Made by a program: the position numbers and the translations under genes | Shown: piece by piece, positions 47,172 through 56,042 of the stretch | How positions within the stretch are numbered: position 1 is the first letter of the stretch | Layout of the letters: each line of letters opens with the position of its first letter | Notes under the pieces: model-generated | Told to the model about the DNA's origin: nothing | Seen by the model: the letters and a program-made list of their open reading frames with translations, nothing else | Databases searched by the model: none | From: DASQPA01 sp963757335 | Lineage (GTDB): Bacteria > Acidobacteriota > Thermoanaerobaculia > Multivoradales > UBA5704 | Assembly: GCA_963757335.1 (NCBI GenBank) | Contig: CAVWRJ010000023.1 | Location: 62,001-126,000, forward strand | DNA length: 64,000 nt | Reading direction: 5' to 3'

Positions 47172-47191
47172 CTATAGAGAATTCACTATAG
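47172..47191. promoter_or_regulatory. AT-rich 20-bp palindrome at the expected transcription start
   Basis: CTATAGAGAATTCACTATAG is symmetric at 18 of 20 positions. Its location directly after the -10 box fits a repressor site, or an untranslated mRNA hairpin. Such an AT-rich palindrome stands out in this GC-rich DNA. Confidence 0.5.
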
Positions 47192-47222
47192 GTGGCGAAT
47201 CCCTCCCGCAACAGGAGGCTCC

Positions 47223-48461
47223 ATGAACGCGCGGTTTTCGGGTGTTGTGACGGCGACGCTCCTCGCCACGGCGATGGCGTCGCTGGGGGTATCCGCGGTC
47301 GACGCGGCGGATCGACCGCCCAAGGGTCTCCATCTCGTGGGGGACCATTGGACGGCCTGGAATCCGCCCACGCCGGACCCCGGCGTGCAGGTCTACACGG
47401 TCGTCAAGGGCGACACCCTGTGGGCCCTCGCCAAGAAGTACTACAGCGACCCCTATCTGTGGCCTCAGCTGTGGGAGAAGAACCAGTACATCCTGGACGC
47501 GCACTGGATCTACCCCGGCGATCCGCTGGTGGTCGGCATCCAGGTGACCCCGGGGGAGAACCTCGCCCAGACCGGCGGTTCGACGGGGACGGCGGCGACG
47601 GAGATCCCGTCGAGCGGCGACCCGGGCAGCCCGGAGAAGCCGGCCGCCAAGCCGGTGCCGGACATCAAGGGCGTCCTCTCGGCCGGCGCCGCCGCCGGCT
47701 CGCCGATCCCCCTGGGCGGCGAGAGCGACATCGACTGCAGCGGCTACATTGGCGACCTTCAAGAGTCGTTCCCCTACTCGATTGTGGGCTCGGAGTACGA
47801 CGTCCTCTCGCCGCAGTTCGACACCCACACCGGCAACGTCCAGCAGGGGATCTACGGCCCGGTGGGCACCGTCAAGTACGGGCTCTCGACGGGCGACATC
47901 ATCTATCTGAACGGCGGCCGCGCCCGCGGCCTGGTGCCGGGCGAGCTCTTCACCATCATCAATCCCGACCGCGAGGTGCGGCACCCGGCGACCGGCGAGC
48001 TCTTCGGCCGCTTCTACCGCTACCTCGGCCGTGCCCGGGTGCTCTCGGTCCAGGAGAACACGGCGATCGCCGAGATCTCCCACTCCTGCGATCCGATCGT
48101 CGTCGGCTCCCTCCTCCAGGCCTACCAGCCGGAGCCGGTGCCCCTCGCCCGGCCGACCGCCATGCGCCCGGTCAACTACCCGGCGGAAGGGGAGAAGGTA
48201 GCGAGCGGGCCGTCGATCGTCCTCTCGAAGGACGACATCGTCTCTCTCGGCGAGGATGCCATCGTCTGGATCGACCGCGGCGCCAACGCCGAAGTCACCC
48301 CGGGCGACATCTACACCATCTACCGCCCGAACCGCCCCGGTCTGCCGCCCGTCGTCCTCGGCGAGTTGGCCGTGCTGTCGGTCCACTCCAAGTCGGCGGT
48401 GGCGAAGATCCTGCGGTCGCGCTACACCATCCACGTCGGCGACCGTCTCGACCTCAAGTAG
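47223..48461 (+). CDS. LysM-domain envelope protein
   Basis: 412 aa with AGGAGG upstream. The signal peptide region MNARFSGVVTATLLATAMAS ends near VSAVDAA. A LysM peptidoglycan-binding domain follows: YTVVKGDTLWALAKKYYSDP to WIYPGDPLVVG (about 60-105). The remaining ~280 residues are beta-rich, with repeated motifs such as DIIYLNGGRARGLVPGELFT and IVWIDRGANAEVTPGDIYTI, each followed by a VLGELAVLSV-type strand. These two similar halves look like an internal duplication. Function is probably in cell-wall organisation. Confidence 0.87.
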   Translation: MNARFSGVVTATLLATAMASLGVSAVDAADRPPKGLHLVGDHWTAWNPPTPDPGVQVYTVVKGDTLWALAKKYYSDPYLWPQLWEKNQYILDAHWIYPGDPLVVGIQVTPGENLAQTGGSTGTAATEIPSSGDPGSPEKPAAKPVPDIKGVLSAGAAAGSPIPLGGESDIDCSGYIGDLQESFPYSIVGSEYDVLSPQFDTHTGNVQQGIYGPVGTVKYGLSTGDIIYLNGGRARGLVPGELFTIINPDREVRHPATGELFGRFYRYLGRARVLSVQENTAIAEISHSCDPIVVGSLLQAYQPEPVPLARPTAMRPVNYPAEGEKVASGPSIVLSKDDIVSLGEDAIVWIDRGANAEVTPGDIYTIYRPNRPGLPPVVLGELAVLSVHSKSAVAKILRSRYTIHVGDRLDLK

Positions 48462-48546
48462 GCGCGAGACGGCAGGCTTCCCGGTCCTTCCGGACCGGGG
48501 GCCTGTGGTATTCTTGATGGGCACCCCCCATCCAAGGAGCAAACAT

Positions 48547-48819
48547 TTGGCCGAGCAAAATCTCAACGGACGTTTGCACCAGATCGTGGACGAGCTGGTC
48601 CGCCGGGGCGTCACCCTGGAGCAGGCCCGGCGGGAGTTCGAGCGCCAGTTCATCGTCGCCTCTCTCCAGTGCAACCAGGGCAACTTCTGCCGCTCGGCGC
48701 GCTCCCTCGGGGTGCACCGGAACACTCTGCGCAACAAGGTCTGCGACCTGGGGATCCTCTCCGAGGACTACAACCTGCCGGGGAGCCGCTCCGCTCGCCG
48801 CAGGAACCCGGTCACCTAA
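48547..48819 (+). CDS. Fis-type helix-turn-helix regulator
   Basis: 90 aa. The C-terminal HTH has FIVASLQCNQGNFCRSARSL followed by GVHRNTLRNKV, which is the Fis/NtrC-C-terminal DNA-binding fold, often a nucleoid protein or part of a regulator. TTG at 48547 is chosen because AAGGAG lies 7 nt upstream; an ATG ten codons earlier has no site. There is no receiver or AAA+ domain. The preceding DNA to the LysM gene is only 85 nt. Confidence 0.85.
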   Translation: MAEQNLNGRLHQIVDELVRRGVTLEQARREFERQFIVASLQCNQGNFCRSARSLGVHRNTLRNKVCDLGILSEDYNLPGSRSARRRNPVT

Positions 48820-49023
48820 GAAGGGGGCTCGAAGCCCTCCTGGTCTCTGCCGCCTTCGGGCGCTTCCCGGCGACCTCCGCCGGTTTTCCGCCCCTACCTG
48901 GCACGTATCTCGCAAACTTAGAACGGTCGATATCCGTGTACCGCCCGAGTGCATTCCGGGGTGGTCGACCGCTGTTTGACAGCGCGTGCCCATTTGGCGG
49001 GTGCGCATGACACAAGGAGGAGC

Positions 49024-49956
49024 ATGCCGATGAGACTCCAACCCTCGCGGGGGTCTTTCACCGTGCTCGCCACCTTCCTGGTGCTGGCGATCTCGTTCGA
49101 TTCCTCTCCCATCCTCCCTTCGATCCCCAAGGACAACCGGCCCGCTCCCGATCCCCGGACCTTCGCCCTGGTGGAAGAGCTCACCGGCCACGCCGCGCGG
49201 GTCGCCGCTGCCGGCGATGTTGCCGGAGTCGCCGGAGAGGCCGGCGCGGGACGGAATGGAGAGTTCCAGGCAATGCGGCGGGAGGACCTCGACTCCGCCC
49301 TCTCCCCCAACCCGCACGGTTTCGAGCTGTGGAGCGGCGCCCGGCAGCATGGCGCCGAGCTCGACGTGGTGAGGAAGCTCCCCTTCGGCCGCGCCATGGC
49401 GCGGGCGGCGGAGCGCCACCGGGTGGACCCGCTGCTCCTCGCCGCCATCGTCGAGAACGAGTCGGCGTTCGCCCCGGATGCCGTCTCCTCCGAGGGGGCG
49501 ATCGGCCTCATGCAGCTCATCCCGGAGACCGGCGAGCTCTACGGCAAGACCGACCTCTTCGATCCCGTCGTCAATCTGGAGGTGGGGAGCCAGTACATCG
49601 GGGCCCTCCTCGACCGCTATCACGGCGACCTGGCGCTCGCCCTGGCGGCCTACAACTGCGGCCCCGCCACGGTGACCCGCTACGGCGCGGTGCCGCCGTT
49701 TCGAGAGACCCGCGACTTCGTCAAGGGGGTCCTCGCCCGCTACGTCGAGCACCGCCAGAGCGCCTGGAAGCGATCGAAGGAGAGCACGGACCTCCTCAGC
49801 AGCCGGGGAGGAACGGGCCGGGAAGCGGGTCTGGAAGCGGGCCAGGAAGCGGGAATAATGGGAAGGTTGGAGGGGGGGCGGAGCTTCCTCGGCAGGGACC
49901 GGCGGTCCCTGTTGGAAGGGCCGCTCTCCAGAAGCTCTACGCTCTTGGGCCGCTGA
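49024..49956 (+). CDS. SLT-family lytic transglycosylase
   Basis: 310 aa. The start ATG at 49024 follows AAGGAGGAGC. A hydrophobic N-terminal segment (FTVLATFLVLAISF) is a signal peptide or anchor. The catalytic lysozyme-like domain (about 125-250) has LLLAAIVENESAFAPDAVSS with catalytic Glu in ENES, GAIGLMQLIPETG, YIGALLDRYHGDLALALAAY and NCGPATV. It cleaves peptidoglycan, forming 1,6-anhydro sugars. The C-terminal 60 residues are low complexity (REAGLEAGQEAG) and probably disordered. Confidence 0.9.
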   Translation: MPMRLQPSRGSFTVLATFLVLAISFDSSPILPSIPKDNRPAPDPRTFALVEELTGHAARVAAAGDVAGVAGEAGAGRNGEFQAMRREDLDSALSPNPHGFELWSGARQHGAELDVVRKLPFGRAMARAAERHRVDPLLLAAIVENESAFAPDAVSSEGAIGLMQLIPETGELYGKTDLFDPVVNLEVGSQYIGALLDRYHGDLALALAAYNCGPATVTRYGAVPPFRETRDFVKGVLARYVEHRQSAWKRSKESTDLLSSRGGTGREAGLEAGQEAGIMGRLEGGRSFLGRDRRSLLEGPLSRSSTLLGR

Positions 49957-50023
49957 GGGGCGCCCATCCAGACAGACCAGATAAGGATGATATCGAGCCC
50001 GGAACGCCCTGGGGGGATTCTCC

Positions 50024-50236
50024 CTAGGTGTTCCGGGTGTCGGTGGTGGTAGTGGTGGTCTTGTCGTCGAGCCGATCGGTCCGGCGGGGCTCGTCGTCGG
50101 CCCCCTTCATCCCCTGCTTGAAGTTGCGGATCCCTTCGCCGAGGCCCTTGCCGATGCCCGCGATGCGGCTCGACCCGAAGAGGACGATGATGATGAGGAA
50201 GATGATGAGGAGCTCTGGGACACCGAGGCTAGGCAT
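50024..50236 (-). CDS. tatA: Twin-arginine translocase subunit TatA
   Basis: 70 aa. An N-terminal membrane helix LLIIFLIIIVLFGSSRIAGI with the FG hinge is followed by an amphipathic helix GKGLGEGIRNFKQGMKG, then a charged tail ending in Thr repeats. This is the TatA/E pattern; TatB would be longer. It forms the pore for folded proteins. tatB and tatC are not seen in the window. It is separated from the palindromic element to its right by about 100 nt. Confidence 0.93.
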   Translation of the reverse strand: MPSLGVPELLIIFLIIIVLFGSSRIAGIGKGLGEGIRNFKQGMKGADDEPRRTDRLDDKTTTTTTDTRNT

Positions 50237-50337
50237 GGCGATTCTCCAGCTGGACGGCGGAAGGGCCGCCCGAGTGCTTTAGGCGACAGTCTAACAGATC
50301 AGTGCTCCGGGGTTTCGAGAGCGGGACGGGAAGGCAT

Positions 50338-50420
50338 CCGGCTTGAAGCCGGCTCCTGCGGGCGGGCTCCTTCGGGCGCTTCGCGCGGAGTCGCCCGTCC
50401 TCGGGACCCGACTTCAAGCC
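50338..50420 (+). repeat. Dispersed palindromic element, copy 6
   Basis: Core 50354-50401 has CTCCTTCGGGCGCTTCGCGC and AGTCGCCCGTCCTCGG, with a short deletion at the CAGCC block. Arms CCGGCTTGAAGCCGG on the left and CGACTTCAAGCC on the right pair. The right arm covers the last codon and stop of the kinase-like gene transcribed from the opposite side: its TGA is part of GGCTTGAAGTC. Confidence 0.85.
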
Positions 50421-51403
50421 AGGATCGGACGGAAGCGCCGGGCGAGACCCGGGGCGAGGGCCGCGGCCTCGGGGAGCTGATGGAGGTGGTCCAGGAAGCG
50501 GCCTAAGGTGCGCGGGATGAGCGGCAGGTGGCGGGTGGCGCCGCGGCGGGCGAAGGCGGCATAGGTGCCCACCGCCTTGAGCGTCCGCTGGGCGGCGGCG
50601 CGGTGGTAGCGCCGGCGCTCGGTCGGGGAGGGCGCCGCCTCGGCGAGGAGCGCCGCCTCGACCTCGGGGGGAGGGAAGAGGGTGTCGTTCAAGAGCGAGG
50701 CGAGATCGTAGCCGGGAGGGCCGAGGCGGAGGTCCTGGTGGTCGAGGACCCCGACCCCCGGCAGCTCGGTTTCGGGGTCGCCGGCACCGGGCGGCAGCGG
50801 CATGAGGTTGCGCGCCATGAAGTCGCGATGGCAGGGGACCGCCGGGTCCTCGGCGAGCCGGGCGCAGAGCTCGGAAAGCAGATCGCCGAGGGCGGCCGTC
50901 TCGCCCGCGTCACCGAGGAGACCGCGCGGTTCGAGGAAGAGCTCCCAGGTCTGCCGGAGCTCCTTTTCCAGCAGCTCGCGGCCGAGAGGGGGCGAGAGGG
51001 GGGCGACGCGCGCTGGCGGCAGGCCGGCGATCCGCCGTGCCTCGACGAGAGCGGCCTTGAAGTAGGGCTGGAGCTCGCTCCACGGCCGGCCGGTCGAGAG
51101 GGCCCAATCGGCGAAAGTGAGGGGGCCCAGGTCTTCGAGGAGCATGACGCCCTGGTCGCAGTCCGCCGCGAGCACCCGTGGCACCCGGACCCCCGCTTTT
51201 GCGAGGAGGTCGGTCGTGGCGAGGAAGCGCGGGCAAGTGGCGCGGATCTCGGGCGGGTAGGTGGCGAGGATCGCCGACCTGCCGTCCGCGAGCGCCAGCC
51301 GCGCGTAGCGGCGGGGAGAGACGTCGCCGGCCAAGGGGGTGAGCGCCGCGACGGGGTGGCCGCTCGCCGCGAGCCAGGTCTCGAGCTCTGTGCTCGGCTC
51401 CAC
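50414..51403 (-). CDS. Aminoglycoside-phosphotransferase-fold sugar kinase-like protein
   Basis: 329 aa. APH fold: MLLEDLGPLTFADWALST, the catalytic Brenner motif VPCHRDFMARNLMPL and the magnesium-binding GVLDHQDLRLGPPGYDLASL. N-terminal strands bind ATP (DVSPRRYARLALADG). The DRRYFRL-like start SPRRYAR and the WELFLEPRGL segment resemble the cell-wall sugar kinase AmgK of peptidoglycan recycling, though MurU is not adjacent. The last codons and stop lie in the palindromic element. The start ATG is 42 nt from another copy of that element. Confidence 0.8.
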   Translation of the reverse strand: MEPSTELETWLAASGHPVAALTPLAGDVSPRRYARLALADGRSAILATYPPEIRATCPRFLATTDLLAKAGVRVPRVLAADCDQGVMLLEDLGPLTFADWALSTGRPWSELQPYFKAALVEARRIAGLPPARVAPLSPPLGRELLEKELRQTWELFLEPRGLLGDAGETAALGDLLSELCARLAEDPAVPCHRDFMARNLMPLPPGAGDPETELPGVGVLDHQDLRLGPPGYDLASLLNDTLFPPPEVEAALLAEAAPSPTERRRYHRAAAQRTLKAVGTYAAFARRGATRHLPLIPRTLGRFLDHLHQLPEAAALAPGLARRFRPILA

Positions 51404-51444
51404 TTTTTAAACCCTCCACGAAAGGCGGCAAGGCTACCACGCTG

Positions 51445-51535
51445 GGGGTACCGGCTCCGTTCGATCCTGCGGGCGGCCTCCTTCGGGCGCTTCGCGCAGC
51501 CAGTCGCCCGTCCGCTCCAGGCCGGCCGAGAGGGC
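51445..51535 (+). repeat. Dispersed palindromic element, copy 7
   Basis: Complete core with CTCCTTCGGGCGCTTCGCGC and CAGCCAGTCGCCCGTCC (about 51466-51514). The left arm GGGTACCGGCTCCGTTCGA is like that of copy 3, but the right arm is not complementary, so the outer stem is lost. It lies upstream of the kinase-like gene on one side and of a promoter on the other. Confidence 0.8.
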
Positions 51536-51579
51536 CGGGAATGCGGCTTTCCCCCGCCCTGTTGGAGGCGGAGCGAGGT

Positions 51580-51609
51580 TTGACACCCCGCGCCGGGCGA
51601 GCCCATAAT
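51580..51609 (+). promoter_or_regulatory. Sigma-70-like promoter
   Basis: TTGACA (51580-51585), an 18-bp spacer and CATAAT (51604-51609) match the consensus at 11 of 12 positions. It is the best promoter in the window and would drive the small charged gene at 51.7 kb and rlmN. Confidence 0.75.
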
Positions 51610-51673
51610 CCGCCCACGGCTAGAAGGATCCACGGGGAGAGGGGACGGGGAGGTACAGCCGGGAGGAATTACG

Positions 51674-52021
51674 CTGGACGACAAGCTCCATCAGATGCTC
51701 AAGGATCTGCGCCGCGCGCTCTCCGACGCCATTTCGGAATCGTCGGAGGTGAGCCGCAGTCTGCGCAGGATCCGCGAGGAGGGCTACTCGCTCTACCTGC
51801 TGGTGGACTGCAAGCGGGAGAGCAGCGACGGGGAGCCGCTCGCCCTCTCGCCGGCCGGGCGGATGTCCTCGAGGTCCACCTCGTCCTCCTCGGCGAGCTC
51901 CTCGCCGTCCTCGTCGGGGGCCGATCCCTGTTTCCAGATCAACGGCCGCGACCTCTCCTTCTTAAAGTCGATCGGGATCGACCCGACCCGCCGCCTGCGC
52001 CGGCGTCGCACGACCCTCTAG
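51674..52021 (+). CDS. Hypothetical charged protein with a possible CTG start
   Basis: No family is recognised. With the start at CTG 51674, it reads M/L-D-D-K-L-H-Q-M-L-K-D-L-R-R-A. The ribosome site GGAGG (51662-51666) is 7 nt upstream. The first ATG, 51695, has no such site. The helical N-terminus is followed by EEGYSLYLLVDCKRESSDGE and a Ser-rich stretch (about 65-80), ending in FLKSIGIDPTRRLRRRR. It has no signal peptide. A strong promoter lies upstream; rlmN starts 35 nt after its stop. Confidence 0.65.
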   Translation: MDDKLHQMLKDLRRALSDAISESSEVSRSLRRIREEGYSLYLLVDCKRESSDGEPLALSPAGRMSSRSTSSSSASSSPSSSGADPCFQINGRDLSFLKSIGIDPTRRLRRRRTTL

Positions 52022-52056
52022 GCTTCCCCCCGCGCCCCCGGTGGCGCCTGCGGATC

Positions 52057-53235
52057 ATGGAACCCCCAACGATAACGACCGCGAGCGTCGAGACGACCCC
52101 GGCTTCCGTCGTCTCCGATCTCAATCTCGACGCCGACGCGCGCCCGGACGTCCTCGGCCTGTCGCTGCCGCGCCTCAGAGAGACCCTGGCGCCGGTCCTC
52201 GACCGGCCGTTTCGGGCGGCGCAGATCTGGGAGGCCATCCACCGCCGCGGGGTGCTCGACTTCGCGGCGATGACCGACCTCCCCCAGGGGATGCGCGAAG
52301 AGCTTGCGGCCGGCTTCCGGCTCGGCCTCCCCGAGATCGCCGAGCGCCGGGTGTCGACCGACGGCACCGCCAAGTATCTCTTCCGGCTCCCCGGGGCCGC
52401 CACCGTCGAGGCGGTCGACATCCCCGACCGCGACCGCCGCACCTTCTGCATTTCGAGCCAGGCCGGCTGCGCCCTCGCCTGCACCTTCTGCGTCACCGGC
52501 TTCTGGGGCGCCGGCCGCAACCTGACGGCGGGGGAGATCGTGGCTCAGGTGCTGGCGCTCCGGAGGCACGGCGGCCTGGGGATCGGCGACGGGGTCAACC
52601 TGGTCTTCATGGGGATGGGCGAGCCGCTCCTCAACCTGGCGAACTTGAAGGCTGCGATCGAGCTCCTCTCGGAGACCATCTCGCCGCGCCGCATCACCGT
52701 CTCGACGGTGGGGGTGGTCCCCGGCATCGAGGAGATGGCGGGCTGGGAGCGGCGCCCGAACCTCGCCGTCTCGCTCCACGCACCGGACGACGAGCGGCGA
52801 AGCCGAATCATGCCGATCAACCGCACCTATCCGCTCGCCGAGCTCTTCGCCGCCCTCGACCGCTATCCCCTGGAGAAGGGGCGCCGGATCACCTACGAGT
52901 ACATCTTGATCCGCGGCCTGAACGACGCCCGGAGCGACGCCGACCGTCTGGCCAAGCTCCTCCGCGGCCGAAAGGCCAAGGTGAACCTCATCCCGATCAA
53001 CCCCGACCCGGTGCTCGGCGACTCCATGGTGCCGCCCTCCGACGCGGCGATCCAGGCCTTCCAGGAGCGCCTCTTGAGCCACGGCCTCACCGCCACCGTC
53101 CGCCGCCGGCGAGGGGAGGACGTGAGCGCGGCCTGCGGTCAGCTGCGGGCGTTCGGGCGGGAGGCGCGGGGGTTCCGGGCTAGCGGAACAGGTCCAGGAG
53201 CGGGATCGCGAGCCCCGGAAGGAGCGGGGTCGTGA
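52057..53235 (+). CDS. rlmN: Dual-specificity 23S rRNA/tRNA adenine-C2 methyltransferase
   Basis: 392 aa radical-SAM enzyme. It methylates A2503 of 23S rRNA and A37 of tRNAs. The [4Fe-4S] ligands are C138, C142 and C145 in AGCALACTFCVTG. GEPLLNLANL, VSTVGVVPGIEEMA, NLAVSLHAPDDERRSRIMPI and YEYILIRGLND are family motifs. The methyl-carrying Cys in ACGQLRAFGRE is about residue 360. The last ~25 residues are extra and overlap the convergent Uma2 gene by 56 nt. Confidence 0.95.
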   Translation: MEPPTITTASVETTPASVVSDLNLDADARPDVLGLSLPRLRETLAPVLDRPFRAAQIWEAIHRRGVLDFAAMTDLPQGMREELAAGFRLGLPEIAERRVSTDGTAKYLFRLPGAATVEAVDIPDRDRRTFCISSQAGCALACTFCVTGFWGAGRNLTAGEIVAQVLALRRHGGLGIGDGVNLVFMGMGEPLLNLANLKAAIELLSETISPRRITVSTVGVVPGIEEMAGWERRPNLAVSLHAPDDERRSRIMPINRTYPLAELFAALDRYPLEKGRRITYEYILIRGLNDARSDADRLAKLLRGRKAKVNLIPINPDPVLGDSMVPPSDAAIQAFQERLLSHGLTATVRRRRGEDVSAACGQLRAFGREARGFRASGTGPGAGSRAPEGAGS

Positions 53236-53743
53236 GGACGTCCCCGGCCTCCGCCGAGAGCTCGGCGGCCAGCTCGAATCTCCCGCCCTTCGCCCGGTAG
53301 ACCCGGACCCGGGCGGTCGCCGGATCGAAGAACCAGCACTCGCGGACGCCGAAGAGCTCGTAGCGGGAGAGCTTCTCCCCCTCGTCCAGCCGGCGGGTGC
53401 TCTCGGACAGGATCTCGACGACGAGATCGGGGGCGCCCTGGATGTTCTTCTCGGCGACGATCCCCGCCCGCTCGTTCGAGATAAAGAGGAGATCGGGTTG
53501 GAGGACGTCGTGCCGGGAGAGGACGACGTCGATGGGAGCGGCGAACAGCTCGCCGAGCCCGGAGGACTCGGCGAAAGCGCCGAGCCGGAGCGAGAGCCGC
53601 ATGGAAAGCCGCTGGTGTCTCGGCAGGGGGGCTGGGGACACGCAGGGGTCTCCGTCGACGATCTCGTGGCGCTCTCCATCCGCGGGAAGGAGCGCGTAAT
53701 CCTCGTAGGTGAACTTGCGTCGGGCAGCGTCTCGAACGGCCAT
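53180..53743 (-). CDS. Uma2-family (DUF820) PD-(D/E)XK endonuclease-like protein
   Basis: 187 aa. FTYEDYALLPADGERHEIVD is the Uma2 start (Y..LP...R.E..DG), with VLSRHDVLQPDLLFIS, then APDLVVEILSESTRRLDEGE and KLSRYELFGVRECWFFDP as core nuclease motifs. D-x(n)-E-x-L positions give the metal site. These proteins are frequent in transfer-prone genomes, but their function is unclear. ATG at 53743 has GGGAG upstream. It is convergent with rlmN. Confidence 0.85.
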   Translation of the reverse strand: MAVRDAARRKFTYEDYALLPADGERHEIVDGDPCVSPAPLPRHQRLSMRLSLRLGAFAESSGLGELFAAPIDVVLSRHDVLQPDLLFISNERAGIVAEKNIQGAPDLVVEILSESTRRLDEGEKLSRYELFGVRECWFFDPATARVRVYRAKGGRFELAAELSAEAGDVLTTPLLPGLAIPLLDLFR

Positions 53744-53782
53744 GGTGGCTCCCCTAGAGCGTTTTAACATCGTAACACATGC

Positions 53783-54496
53783 CTATCGGGGCTCCTCTGC
53801 CTCAACCCGGCTCCAGATGAACGCCAGGTTCCGCCCCGCCCCCTTCCCCTCCCGTCGATAGCTCGACAGCCGCGCCGTCTCGCAACGGGTGCAGATCGGC
53901 AGGGCGGTGACGTCCGCGACCCCGGCCGCCTGGAGCTGGTGGGTGGCGGCGCGGAGGAGATCGAGGTGGGGGCGGCCGCCGGGATGGGGCACCACCGCCT
54001 CTAGGGTGCTCGCAGAGGCGATCTGCGCCGCCACCTCCTCCCCCACCTCGTAGCAGCAGGGGCCGATCGCCGGGCCGATCCAGGCCGTCCAGCCTTCGGG
54101 GTTGCCGAGCGCTCCGAGGGTCGCCGGGATCACCCCCGCGGCGATCCCCCGCCAGCCGGCATGGACCGCGGCGACTCTGGCGACATTGCCCTCTCCGGAG
54201 GGTCCGGCGAGGAGGACCGGCACGCAGTCGGCGGTGACCACCGCGAGAGCGAGGCCGGGGAGGTCGGTCGTCAGGGCGTCCCCCTCGCCGCATTCGCCCG
54301 GAGCGGCGGCGGGGAGGACCCGGGCGGAGTGGATCTGCCGCGCCCAGGCGACGGGGAGATCCGGTTCGCCGATCCGCGCCAGCACCTCGTCCCGCCGGCC
54401 GGCCGGGCCGCGGCCCACGAAGCGGACCTCGATCTCCCCCCGCCGATCCTCCCAGACCGGGTAGCCTCCACGCTCGAACGGTCCCTCAATTCGCAT
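53783..54496 (-). CDS. pgeF: Laccase-domain (YfiH/PgeF-type) purine/peptide-edit enzyme
   Basis: 237 aa. The multicopper-oxidase-like family is shown by LPVAWARQIHSARVL, LALAVVTADCVPVLLAG (zinc Cys), RVAAVHAGWRGIAAGVIPAT (zinc His) and WIGPAIGPCCYEVGEEVAAQ. Members include YfiH/PgeF, which corrects peptidoglycan precursors, and FAMIN-like purine enzymes. Start ATG at 54496 is well placed; longer frames are read-through. It is divergent from gatB with a 39-nt gap. Confidence 0.9.
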   Translation of the reverse strand: MRIEGPFERGGYPVWEDRRGEIEVRFVGRGPAGRRDEVLARIGEPDLPVAWARQIHSARVLPAAAPGECGEGDALTTDLPGLALAVVTADCVPVLLAGPSGEGNVARVAAVHAGWRGIAAGVIPATLGALGNPEGWTAWIGPAIGPCCYEVGEEVAAQIASASTLEAVVPHPGGRPHLDLLRAATHQLQAAGVADVTALPICTRCETARLSSYRREGKGAGRNLAFIWSRVEAEEPR

Positions 54497-54535
54497 GCGG
54501 GCATTGTAAGGGTCCCGCGGTAAACTACCGCCGCG

Positions 54536-56021
<1,486 letters not shown>

Positions 56022-56042
56022 CCGCAGCCCACGGGCTCCGCC

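Noticed and set aside
48838..48870. Eighth copy of the dispersed element (GCCTTCGGGCGCTTCCCGG)
   Set aside because: Only about 15 bases match and there are no arms; likely chance in GC-rich DNA.
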